From Notospermus geniculatus (lineage: Eukaryota > Nemertea > Pilidiophora > Heteronemertea > Lineidae), in contig NMRB01000003.1 of NCBI GenBank assembly GCA_002633025.1, positions 480,646 to 544,645 on the forward strand: a stretch of DNA of 64,000 nt, written 5' to 3'. Both the position numbers and the translations under genes were made by a program. The first letter of the stretch is position 1, and every line of letters starts with the position of its first letter. Below are positions 1-9,746 of the stretch, one piece after another. Below the pieces are notes generated by a model. The model did no database searches. It was not told the origin of the DNA and saw only the letters and a program-made list of their open reading frames with translations.

Positions 1-9
1 ACTGTCACC

Positions 10-131
10 GGAGAGTTTTCGCAACGCCCCCGAAGCACTAATGGCAACTCCAATCCCATTGTTCGATGCCACGGAGAGAGCACCGAAAAAAAGATAGAGC
101 AGGCATTTTGGGGGCTTTGCGAAAACTCTCC
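10..131. mobile_element. fold-back MITE, TTTCGCAA-type ends
   Basis: The left arm GGAGAGTTTTCGCAA near base 10 is matched in inverted orientation by TTGCGAAAACTCTCC ending at 131. The centre contains CCCATTGTTCGATGCCACG, which is also the centre of the elements at 294-413 and 1510-1630, so all belong to one family. A further copy at about 1265-1361 has lost its left arm. No transposase is encoded; this is a non-autonomous element. Confidence 0.7.
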
Positions 132-900
132 GCTATTCATTCAGTAAGCACAATGGCCGTGGTATAACATTATCTCTTGTTTTCAGTTTCGCCGACGGTA
201 TTTGAAGGTCACTCATATGGTGTACGTATTAATTTTTATGAAGTATAGAATGGCCTTGAGAAAACGGAATTGACAATCCAGTGCTTTCACAGGGAGTTTT
301 CGCAAAGCCCCCGAAACGCCAACGCCAACGCCAAACCCATTGTTCGATGCCACGAAGAGAGCACCGAACTTGGATAGACGTTCGCTGGCGTTTCGGGGGC
401 TTTGCGAAAACTCTGTATTGTCCGGGAGACGGGCAGCATCAATGTTTTCAAACTGTCTGAACCCGTATGCTTTCGCGTTTGACGCCATCAGTCAGACTAC
501 ACATACCAACCGGAACTAAGGCCCTATTGTAAGCCGCCGAACTATCAAAATGACCGGTCAAGCCTTGGCCACATCTGCGACTGGGATATACGTGTGTAGT
601 GGCAAATGGTCATTATGGTGGCGCACATTTCTGTAGGCAGACAGGCCCTACGTTCAGTCAATTGTAATTTTTTACATGCAAGCCATGTTCATACTCATTC
701 TATTGATGGAAATGGCTCTATTTCAGTTCATTGGATCACCTTTTTTTGGAAATTTTTCTGTGATTGGCAGCATTTCATATGATGCTGTTGGGCAGCGTAT
801 AAGGTCTCTTCGAACAACGACTCGAAATGGAGGACCTCCGTCTTCCCGCGAAACACTCGTCCTCTTCAAGCAGGTATTTATTGAATTGAATTAGAAGAAA
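39..900. repeat. tandem duplication, copy A
   Basis: Bases 39-900 reappear at 1265-2104 with a few substitutions and small indels. The unit carries two fold-back MITEs and the N-terminal exon of the ependymin-related gene. The spacer 901-1264 is not duplicated. The duplication therefore gives the gene two N-terminal exons. Confidence 0.85.
294..413. mobile_element. fold-back MITE, TTTCGCAA-type ends
   Basis: GAGTTTTCGCAAAGCCCC at the left is mirrored by GGGGCTTTGCGAAAACTC at the right, with arms of about 30 bases. It shares its centre with the element at 10-131 and is copied at 1510-1630. The apparent ORFs over it are by-products of the palindrome. Confidence 0.75.
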
Positions 901-2619
901 TTCTGCCGTTTACATTCGTCTATACGCGTGGGGTTACGTAGAGAGTGGAGTATATCCACGTTTTGAAGAGAACGAGCATGCTCGTTCTTTCAGACGTGTG
1001 CTGACTTCGTGGGAAGATCTTGCGTTGTTTCGAAGTACGGAGATGGGCATTTTAGGATGTTTCCTCATCAAATATCACATCTTTTCTTATTTGCATCACG
1101 AAATGCATTATACCTAATGAAAATAATGCCAAAATTCGAGGCATCGTGTCAAATGATAGACACACGATGAAGGCCTATGTAAACCGCCGTGTTGGCGTGT
1201 CGTAATATCTACGCGTACCGTAGCGTGTCTTCCGTGTATCGACACGCTCTATGTAAACCCAGCCTAATGGCAACTCCAATCCCATTGTTCGATGCCACGG
1301 AGAGAGCACCGAAAAAAAGATAGAGCAGGCATTTTGGGGGCTTTGCGAAAACTCTCCGCTATTCATTCATGGCCGTGGTATAACAGTATCTCTTGTTTTC
1401 AGTTTCGCCGACGGTATTTGAAGGTCACTCTTATGGTGTACGTATTAATTTTTATGAAGTATAGAATGGCCTTGAGAAAACGGAATTGACAATCCAGTGT
1501 TTTCACAGGGAGTTTTCGCAAAGCCCCCGAAATGCCAACGCCAACACCAAACCCATTGTTCGATGCCACGAAGAGAGCACCGAACTTGGATAGACGTTCG
1601 CTGGCGTTTCGGGGGGTTTTGCGAAAACTCTGTATTGTCCGGGAGACGGGCAACATCAATGTTTTCAAACTGTCTGAACCCGTATGCTTTCGCGTTTGAC
1701 GCCATCAGTCAGACTACACATACCAACCGGAACTAAGGCCCTATTGTAAGCCGCCGAACTATCAAAATGATCGGTTAGGCCTTGGCCATCTGCGACTGGG
1801 ATATATGTGTGTAGTGGCAAATGGTCATTATGGTGACGCACTTTTTTTCTGTAGGCAGACAGGCCCTACGTTCAGTCAATTGTAAGCCATGTTCAAACTC
1901 ATTCTATTGATGGAAATGGCTCTATTTCAGTTCATTGGATCACCTTTTTTTGGAAATTTTTCTGTGATTGGCAACATTTCATATGATGCTGTTGGGCAGC
2001 GTGCAAGGTCGTTTCGAACAACGACTCGAAATGGAGGACCTCCGTCTTCCCGCGAAACACTCGTCCTCTTCAAGCAGGTATTTATTGAATTGAATTAGAA
2101 GAAACAAAAAAGCATCCCTTTACTATTATTTTATTCATCCAATTTTTGAGGCTGTGTTATACACGTATAGTACATGGCCAGGCAAATTTGCTATTCGTAT
2201 CGAAGAAATCATTTTAATTATAACAAGGAAGTTGATAATTCGTCTATTCAGGGTTCAGTATGCCGTCCAAATTCACAACGAGAACTTTGTTTGCAGCTTA
2301 TTGCTTATGTTATCGACTTGAAAAGGAATATATGTAAAAAGATGATGGTTAAGGGCCCTTTCCCATCGATGGTTGTGCCAGACAACGCCGCATTCGTTGG
2401 TCGCACTCAAATCGGGCAGTCCTCATTAGTTGTGGATACATGGCTCTTTAAAAAAAAAGGTACCGGTACTGCCATTCAAGAATACGCTTGAGTCACAATG
2501 TAACAAAAAAATCTGAAAGTAAAAATACACGCTGTTTGTCAGTTACTTTTACTGATGTCTGCTGTTACTGGAGGCAGGTGGAAGATCACTTGGTCGAGGG
2601 TTGCCACCCTGCAGCCTGA
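676..2619 (+). CDS. ependymin-related protein (secreted), two alternative N-terminal exons
   Basis: Exon A (676-873) and its duplicate exon B (1889-2077) both end in phase 0 at CAG|gtattt. Exon C is 2297-2459 (acceptor tttgcag, phase 0). Exon D is 2543-2619 (phase 1) and ends in TGA. Joined, they give a hydrophobic start (MFILILLMEMALF in A), then ISYDAVGQR, LVLFKQ|LIAYVIDL, CKK, VVPDNA, IGQSS and VVDTW. This order (YDa..qR, then Y.IDL....C.K, VP.da, iG, W) is what I know of the ependymin/EPDR family, which are small secreted calcium- or lipid-binding proteins. The phases of all joins agree. It is unclear whether the ATG exons are true first exons or whether TTTCAG at 726 and 1930 are acceptors. 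In B a Lys lies in the hydrophobic segment (MFKLILLM). The C-terminus is shorter than usual for the family, so exon D is the least certain part. Confidence 0.65.
1265..2104. repeat. tandem duplication, copy B
   Basis: Second copy of the 39-900 unit. It retains the TTTCGCAA fold-back at 1510-1630 and exon B of the ependymin-related gene. The first fold-back has lost its left arm, because homology starts inside it at TAATGGCAACTCC. Confidence 0.85.
1510..1630. mobile_element. fold-back MITE, TTTCGCAA-type ends
   Basis: Duplicate of the element at 294-413. Arms GAGTTTTCGCAAAGCCCC and the inverted match ending at CTC 1630, with the same centre CCCATTGTTCGATGCCACG. Confidence 0.75.
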
Positions 2620-3700
2620 GGGCGCTTTTTTAGCCTAGTGCTTTCTTTTTATTTTTTCTCACATAGTGTCTGGTTTTACATTTGATGTCTACGCCTCTTT
2701 GACAAGTGATAAAGATTGCTGGCCGGTAACAGTCACGGTCGCCCACCACACAATCCGGGCGACGGGCATCTCGTAAGTCACTCGCATGTTTTAGCATACA
2801 AGTACACATGTATTGCTTAATGTACACCTCTGCGATATTCCTTGGTTTGGTTTCCATGAGATCCATTGCTCAACTTTCCTTTGCAGTAGCAGGTGGTAGA
2901 TCATGCACTGATTCATCCAGTGCCTCTCTTTCAGCTGGAGTTACAAGATGACCAAAGGAATAAAGGACCCGAATGTGTTTAAAGTTCCGAAGATCTGTGA
3001 GAACGCTCCAATACTCCCTGGCAGCGTAGTGGTTACGGGCATTTTTTAGATTTCGCCCACTGTTAGTTTGCTGTGATTGTCTGGAATCAAGGACGACGTT
3101 TTGCATCTCAGAATTTGTTATACCCACCGTATTTTCACATGTAGAACATTCACAGTATTTCGGCGTAAAGCTTTTTCGACATTGTAAATAGGTCCATGCA
3201 AGTGTAATGCGATCCTTTAGCTGTACGTTGCTGTTTGATATCGAGATGTGCTTCTGATGCCTTTTGAAGGGTCCGCACTATTAGAAAAAACAGTAGATTT
3301 TACAGAAATTTTTTTACAGAATCAGTTCGTAAATGATAATAATGGGATTTTTTTTGTTATTTTACAGCAAAGTAGAAACAAGGGTTGAAAAAAGGATAAA
3401 TTGGCTTCGGAGACCCCCATGTTGCGAGCAATGAAACACCACCACACTGCCGACTTCCCAACTAAACAAGCTGAAGCCATTGCATCATGAGGAGGCCTGT
3501 CTTTATTACCAGCTCGACGAACAATGCCGATTTTGAAGCTTGCTTGTTGAGCTAGCTCGATAAATAACACTGAATCCACGTACTCTTCATCGAGCGGCTT
3601 GACAAATAAGACTGAAAGTAGTGCTTATTCATCGAGCGGCTCGATAAATAAACCCGGTCATCCGTAAAACTATCTTACTGTATACGTATTTATAAACGCA
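2620..3700. other. intergenic, no gene recognised
   Basis: Several ORFs of 60-90 codons occur on the minus strand (2630-2866, 2870-3127, 3322-3579), but none shows a family motif or convincing splice sites. Near 3550-3660 the phrase CATCGAGCGGCTTGACAAATAA recurs about three times with roughly 50-60 bp spacing, a small degenerate tandem repeat. Confidence 0.5.
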
Positions 3701-3923
3701 TACAGTAAACTCGAGTTTAAACCACCGGTTCATAAGCACACCCAATCGAAATGGGAGTGAATAAAACATAACAACTATTACGCTGAATGGCTGGAATTGC
3801 TTGTACGATCACAACCACGTGATGGAATGAATATAGTTGCTTAAGGCCTAGGGTGAAACTGACCCTACTTTGGGTGTGCTTATGAACATAATGAACCGGT
3901 GGTTTAAACTCGAGTTTACTGTA
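3701..3923. mobile_element. fold-back MITE, about 220 bp
   Basis: TACAGTAAACTCGAGTTTAA, continuing into ACCACCGGTTCATAAGCACACCC, on the left is mirrored by GGGTGTGCTTATGAAC and AACCGGTGGTTTAAACTCG on the right. The right arm carries about 9 extra bases beside the CCGGTTCAT step, so the arms have diverged slightly. Confidence 0.75.
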
Positions 3924-4800
3924 AATCCTGTGTAAACAATGATTTCGTGGGTGTCGCAACCAATCATCTTTCAAAGACAAAGTAAAAAAGGCAATACAGG
4001 CAGTAATCATCTTGACATTTACAATATTAAGGACATTCTTTAAAACTCGGTAGCCAATAGTCGAAAACTTCCTGGTACAGCCAAAAAAAGGTTATGAAAA
4101 GTATCCATATTTACTGGTACTCGTTGCTTGGTCCCACGTTCCATTTTCAAACTTTTTCTGATCCAGTTGGCAATGATTCGGGAAATAAAACATCACTCCG
4201 TCGGGTAAATATTCACTTTTGCACCTCCTTCTGTGCTAGAAGGGGTATTATAAGGAACAGAAGGGTCGTCGTTTTTTTTATTGCGTGATTGCTGTTGGAG
4301 ATGTGATTTTGTCCAATCGATAAGAAGTTTGGTAGAAGTTGCCCCTAGCGGCAAATGCCCCCTCCCCCTGGCAAACAGGAGCAGTCAGCCGCGCGTATTG
4401 CCAAAAGATGGCAGCAAAGTTCTAAAAGAAACTTCTATGATTGGTGCTCAATCAGGAATAAATGGGTCCGCTATATGCATTGGATTGGGCCGCAGTGACA
4501 CCTATTGTATTGGTCAATTCACTGACAGCTCCTATTGTGGAAAAAAATTCAGCAAAATCAATTGGGAATAAAGATAATTATTGTTCATGTCTCGGAGTGC
4601 AGGAATTTGACCTCAAATCGCATCTCAGAGCTTCTAATTTTCAAATTTTTTTATGGGGGGAGGTCCCCCAGACCCCCTGCAAATCCGGTGCCGGAAGGCG
4701 AACCACCCGTCCATTGAGCTCATCTGCCTCCCCCTCCCCCCAGTGAAAAAAGCTAGCTACGGCCCTGAGGAACCTAACAATTCCCGGACTCATTGGCATA
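3924..4800. other. intergenic with unclassified GC-run repeat
   Basis: No coding exon is evident. Around 4650-4760 lies a C/G-run segment (GGGGGGAGGTCCCCC and CCTCCCCCTCCCCCC) that looks like the end of an interspersed repeat, but I cannot name the family. Confidence 0.35.
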
Positions 4801-4927
4801 TAATAGCGAGGTTTCGCAAGCGCCCGGTTAGGCCATACAACAACGTTTATCTATTGTTTGGGTACACCCACACAATAGATACGTCGTCGTAGGGCCTAAC
4901 CGGGCGCTTGCGAAACCTCACTACTAA
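4801..4927. mobile_element. fold-back MITE, TAGTGAGGTTTCGCAA ends
   Basis: TAATAGCGAGGTTTCGCAAG on the left and CTTGCGAAACCTCACTACTA on the right are inverted, with about 30-base arms that continue into GCGCCCGGTTAGGCC. The first 16 bases match the ends of the otherwise unrelated element at 60256-60653. Confidence 0.75.
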
Positions 4928-5575
4928 ACGACCAATGGCATCTTCTTCTTTTCCTTGTCAACAGATATTTTCACCCACATTTCGATTCTTGCTGTCTTCT
5001 TGCGTGTTCGTTGCCCTACATGTATGGTATGAGTAATTACTTGGAAACGGATCGACGACCACCATTTCGTTCACACTGTTTCACCAAAGATCTTTTGTCT
5101 GCTTTATTCAGCGGAGTCAACATGACGATAAGATGGTCACATTTCAATAATCTTGTAATATGCCCTGCAAGGTTTATTATTGCACATTCCTGAAGGGTCG
5201 GGGTGAACCGTGAGGCCAGCATACCCCATTCATTCGAACATTTACACCACTGGCACAAGGTTTGAACGCGCCTTCGCTATTTTATCGTCGATTCTTTTGG
5301 CATATTATTGGCTCCAAGCATGTTGTAGGCCTGACTGCTTTATCTAGGCTAGGGCTTCAGCCCTCGTTTGTAGCATGGTTTGCAGGCATGCAGTTTCATA
5401 AAATGTGTGTTGGTGGGTATACTGTGCATCAGGCCTTATGTACAGGTCGTTCTGTAGACTAGGCGTACTCTCGACGGACTTTCAAAAGGGTTCGACTGCA
5501 TTACTCGTACATTGTTTTTCAGCACCTTGCACGTGCACGACCAAGATTTTATAAAGAATATTATACAGAAGACAA
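4928..5575. other. upstream region of the ZP-like gene
   Basis: No exon recognised. TTTTATAAAG lies just before the ATG at 5576, but it is so close to the start codon that I do not call it a TATA box. The promoter is probably further upstream in this stretch. Confidence 0.3.
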
Positions 5576-8184
5576 ATGGCTGCACGACATCTGTTGCTCA
5601 TCCTGCTGTCGATCGTCACCCACAGGCTGACAAATGCAAAGTATGGTAAGTGCAGAAGGGGGAATTTTTAGCCAGGGCTGAGAATTTTTCAAGCTGCCAC
5701 ACCCGTACCCCGCCTTGGCACTTCTATGATCGGTGGTTTCTTGGATCAGCATTTCTTCCACAGACATGCCTACTTGCTGTCGTTTTCAGCATGCTCTGTG
5801 AAGAATGCAACCATTTTTTCAGTTACATGTATTTTGTGCTGTCTCTTCTCTTCAAAAGCAGGCCTAAAGCATCAGTTGGTGCGGTACAAAGGCATACGCC
5901 CTTCCAAGTTCTAATCAATGTCACGTTTTTTCAGTTCGCGAGCTCTCTCGTGAAGATGACGAGAACTGTGGACGCTGTATTGAAGAGATGGGAACGTGTT
6001 TTGATGATGACGGAGATGGTCGAATGGATGGATGCTTGTGTCCACCAACTCGGAGCAGCTCTGATCCACAAATCCCGACTGCAAATTGTGATGTTAAACA
6101 CGGTATACCAAAGTCTAGGGGTGTCCGCACTGGACCAACTTTTTTAGATTCAATTGTCTATCACAAGTGTGGTCAACATTACTTTCCTTGGTTTTTAATG
6201 ACTTTGCCCATTGTTCATCCACTGTCTCCATTTCAGTTGATGTGAAGTGCACTTCTGACAAAATGCGGATCTGTTACACACCCCATAATAATTCCATAAG
6301 CGACCATTGGCAACTGGGACAGCGCCTGCGAACGGGAAAATCTGATATCCGTATAAAAGACCATCACAACGAACCCCAGTGTGTCTTCAGGCCTGTAAGC
6401 AGTGGATTGTATTGTCTTGATCTCTCACTCGCCGAGGCTACGTGCGGGACAGAAGTTTTTAACACCAAAGTAAGTTTGAGTACCTGTTACTTACTGTTTG
6501 TTCAGCAGGGGGCATACGACTACATGTATTCTGAAAACTTTGTATTAGGATGATTTAGGTGATAGGACTATAAGAAGTTCGGATTCTGTTGTCACCTTCT
6601 TCGTATACTGTACAATTTCCATCCTAGATGATGAGCTCCTACAGCAATACGTTCGTCGTTCGTTGGCGGAAGAAAATCCGTACCATAAATGACTTGGTTG
6701 TCAAAGTTTCCTGCACCTACAGAGATTTCATGAAGCTATCTACATCTGCTAACATCTCAGTTATCAGGTACGTGACCAGTTTTGAAAAATGTCGAAACCG
6801 AAGCCTCTGCATTGATGCTTAGACTGTGAGCGCTGCTTCGGAAGGTGGCAGATACAGATGACTCTCCTATCATTAATGTCGAACCAACTCCCAGAAACCT
6901 GACCCTATGCAACCCAACATGACATTGCCAATCTTGTAAGATTTTATTTCCTTTTCAGTGACTCGCCAATTCCGGAACTTTTGGGTGATGATGATAGGGG
7001 CATCGACGATGAACCAACAGGCAAGTTATTTTGGATAGCGATAACCAATTGGGTCGCGATCTTTGATTCTGCTTCAAAGATGACTTCACCGCGTTTCTCC
7101 TAAACTCCACTAATGTTTACATAGGCCTATGTACATGTAAATAAAAAAAAATCGTCTCGATTCTTCGCCGAAACCACGCTGCGATAGACGATTGAGCCAA
7201 CATTCGACGATGTCAAGATGTTACATTTTTATAGACGACGTTGTTGCGGGATTGAGCTCGTACGTAAAATCCTTCCCTATCTAAAAGTAGGCCTATGTGA
7301 TGAGATTCTCTGTGCTTTCGATGTGGCTGCCTCCCAACTATTACCTCGCATTAGAGCATGAAAGAGTCGGTCAACACGAAGTAGACCATGCTGAGAACAT
7401 CAGGGGTTCTTAGTGCCCGCTCCCTTCGTCACCACACACACCGTGACGAAGGGAGCGAGCACTAAGAACCCCTGATGTTCTCAGGATGGAAGTAGGCCTA
7501 GACCTGCTCTTGTTTCTTCCAGTATGCGGCTCGGAAGAATGCTGGGACATCCCAACGGAGATCTTCATCGTTGTTGTCGTCATTTTCGCAGTCTTGATGC
7601 TATTGATGATTGGATTATGCTTGGCATGGATGACCAACAGACGACGGCTTCGCAACGCACGGGGGTCGACCGCCGAGGATACAATCGACTACAGAGACAT
7701 CGTCAAACCTGGTCATCGGAGTTCCCCTGGTGATGCAGCTGTGGATCTGGCTTGTTCACTGAAGGCCATTGAGCTCCATTCTCCCTCTGACCAAATAAGG
7801 CGAAAGGGGAGTTCTTCATCATTCCAACGGAGTGACTCCCTGTGCTCTCAAAATCGTAACAGCATGAGTACAGAGTCAACCGATGCTTCTCCTGAACTAA
7901 AACGCAATTGGAGTTCTAATTTACAGCGATGTAAATCTGATGATCTTGGTTATAGCTCAGCAGGGGATTTAGCAACGCCAACGTCCTCCTTCGAACTTGT
8001 CGTGGCAAACGAAAACGTGAAACCAGCAAAGGAAGGGTTGAAGGTTTCGCAAATGTTAGAAACCCCTATTGACTTTATCTTCAGTATGGAGCAGTTAATA
8101 GCAAAACATAAGTCTAAACCAGTTGTATTAGAAGTATCGCCAGATAATGCCAATGCGACGATCCAATACTGTCGCAGATATTAA
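5576..8184 (+). CDS. ZP-N domain type I membrane protein, isoform with last exon 6a
   Basis: Exons 5576-5645, 5935-6102, 6237-6469, 6628-6767, 6959-7020 and 7523-8184; all phases agree (1,1,0,2,1). Exon 1 is a signal peptide (MAARHLLLILLSIVTHRLTNA). Exon 2 is a Cys-rich module with CGRC and an Asp loop (DDDGDGRMDGCLC). Exons 3-4 read as a zona pellucida N module: VKC, YCLDLSLAEATCGT, then SSYSNTFVV, and begin the ZP-C half at VVKVSCTY. Exon 5 is an acidic linker. Exon 6a has CGSEECW, a transmembrane helix (IFIVVVVIFAVLMLLMIGL) and a Ser-rich tail of about 180 residues with RRKGSSSS and stop TAA. The remaining ZP-C domain is absent, so this is a short ZP protein or one whose ZP-C exons were lost. 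Intron 5 uses a GC donor (ACAG|gcaagt). ZP modules normally mediate extracellular polymerisation; the exact role is unknown. Confidence 0.8.
7391..7484. mobile_element. long hairpin just upstream of exon 6a
   Basis: CTGAGAACATCAGGGGTTCT is followed, after a short loop of about 6-10 bases, by its reverse complement ending GATGTTCTCAG at 7484. The stem is about 40 bp. It ends 38 bases before the acceptor-side exon boundary of exon 6a. It is probably a fold-back element, but it could affect choice of the alternative last exon. Confidence 0.75.
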
Positions 8185-8379
8185 CCATTTGCCATATGTT
8201 CGTCTGTTTTAAAGCATCCCCATTGATTCCACATGTTGGTCGTCAGTATGTCTTCCATTTTCTCTGTCATATCTTTACTTTTGCAGCCTTAATTTTTGTT
8301 GTGGTTTGAATCTTTGTCTTTACCATGTTTACTGTGTTACTCTTTTAAATATGGTCTAATTTTAATTGTCCTGTTTTTG

Positions 8380-8385
8380 AATAAA
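8380..8385 (+). promoter_or_regulatory. poly(A) signal AATAAA for exon 6a
   Basis: AATAAA lies about 195 bases after the exon 6a stop and before exon 6b, as expected for an alternative terminal exon. Confidence 0.6.
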
Positions 8386-8606
8386 TAGTTACTACATGTA
8401 CTTACATTCATGGTGTTTGAGTGTCATACATACACTACATTTTTAGACCACATCAATTTCCACATCAATTTCCGCGTCAATTGCCACCATTTGCCATTGG
8501 ACCGTCTTTCCTATGACAACGCAGTCCAAGAAAATATCTTGTCTTGGACGAAATTCTTGCATGGGCACCTCGTGCAACTTCTAATTGCTGTCCATCTATT
8601 TTTCAG

Positions 8607-9034
8607 AGTGCCGTTCAAGAACATGTTACTACGCCGCTACTGATGCTATCAATGCATTCCTCATGGTCTGTTCGATTCTCCTTCTTGTCCTCATCTTCTG
8701 CGTTCCTTGGAACAGATACTCGAAGAAACCAGCGACATGGGATTTGCCCTCAAAAAGCAGCGGTAGCCATGGCCAGGTTTGTGAGTGTGAGATTCCGCCT
8801 AGGCCTACATATCAAGAGGTATTTCCTCCGAATCAACAGCAAGGGATACACTTCCACATTGAAAATGCTATTCCAGGAAGATTGTTTACGGTGATACAAT
8901 CAAATCGAGATATCGTACAATCTCTTTTGGAGGAAGGCAGTTTTTTGTGGAACTACCCAGCAGATGAAATGGGGACGAATGAAACACAGTCGGGGAATGC
9001 AAGCCGACATACCATGTATGCCACACGCACGTGA
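8607..9034 (+). CDS. alternative terminal exon 6b of the ZP-N membrane gene
   Basis: Acceptor CTATTTTTCAG precedes 8607 and the reading frame enters in phase 1, the same phase as exon 6a, so exon 5 (ACAG) can join either. The start CRSRTCYYAATDAINAF and the helix LMVCSILLLVLIFCVPW align with CGSEECW... and ...GLCLAW of exon 6a: two Cys, a spacer, one helix, then Cys-x2-Trp. The cytoplasmic tail is shorter (about 100 residues), has no Ser-rich repeats, and ends in TGA at 9032-9034. I infer an ancient exon duplication giving two receptor forms with one ectodomain and different tails. Confidence 0.75.
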
Positions 9035-9164
9035 AGCACTGCCATGTTACCCGAGAGTTGTCCACAAAGTGAATGACCTCAATATTCATATTTTAGACCT
9101 TGTTTTATATACCTAATGTTATCTAAATTTTATCGTTATTTTTTACCTATAGTTTTATTTTTGA

Positions 9165-9170
9165 ATTAAA
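9165..9170 (+). promoter_or_regulatory. poly(A) signal ATTAAA for exon 6b
   Basis: ATTAAA about 130 bases after the exon 6b stop, in a T-rich 3' region. This is the common variant signal. Confidence 0.5.
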
Positions 9171-9352
9171 GTGTTTGTGTGTACATAAACGTCAATATAC
9201 ATGTAGTCCGCTTTCTTTATACAGCCCTAAATGACCAGTTTGCGGTCTCGCACTGTGCAGTGTAGCCGCAATGAAACACTTGTTCCCCTTGTAGTTTTTA
9301 CTACATTTTGCATTCTTCATATTGTTTGCCGTGTAAAAATATCTCTTGATAG

Positions 9353-9496
9353 TAGGGAGGTTTCGAAATCAAACGATAAACGTAAACGTTAACGACAACT
9401 TTATTTTTCTACCGAAAATGCAATGCAAAATCTGAAATATGAAAAATAACGTTGTCGTAGAAGTTTGGTTTATCGTTTGATTTCGAAACCTCCCCA
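9353..9496. mobile_element. fold-back MITE, GGAGGTTTCGAAATC ends
   Basis: TAGGGAGGTTTCGAAATCAA is mirrored by TTGATTTCGAAACCTCCCCA. The ends resemble the TAGTGAGGTTTCGCAA group while the interior differs. It lies in the stretch between the ZP gene and ACL1. Confidence 0.75.
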
Positions 9497-9746
9497 TTGA
9501 TGAGATAGCACACGTGCACCATATTTGAGTCCGCAATTTTTGCAACAACGTAGAGAAAACGCGTGAAGAGAAAGCAGCACCCAGCTTTGTCTGTGGTAAA
9601 AGGAATGGATATCACCATCTTTTTACCCATGTACAGGAGGTAGTTATGTCAATGAAATGTCTGCTTTTCACCTGATATGTTGATATCTTGTAAACGTTTG
9701 GTCATGGCTAATTGCCGTAATGTCTGTTTTATCGTCGGGTCGATCA

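Noticed and set aside
4281-4892. Overlapping ORFs near the C-rich stretch
   Set aside because: They come from repeat-like GC-run sequence with no motif.
5547-5554. TATAAAG upstream of the ZP gene ATG
   Set aside because: About 25 bases before the start codon, which would leave essentially no 5' UTR; probably chance.
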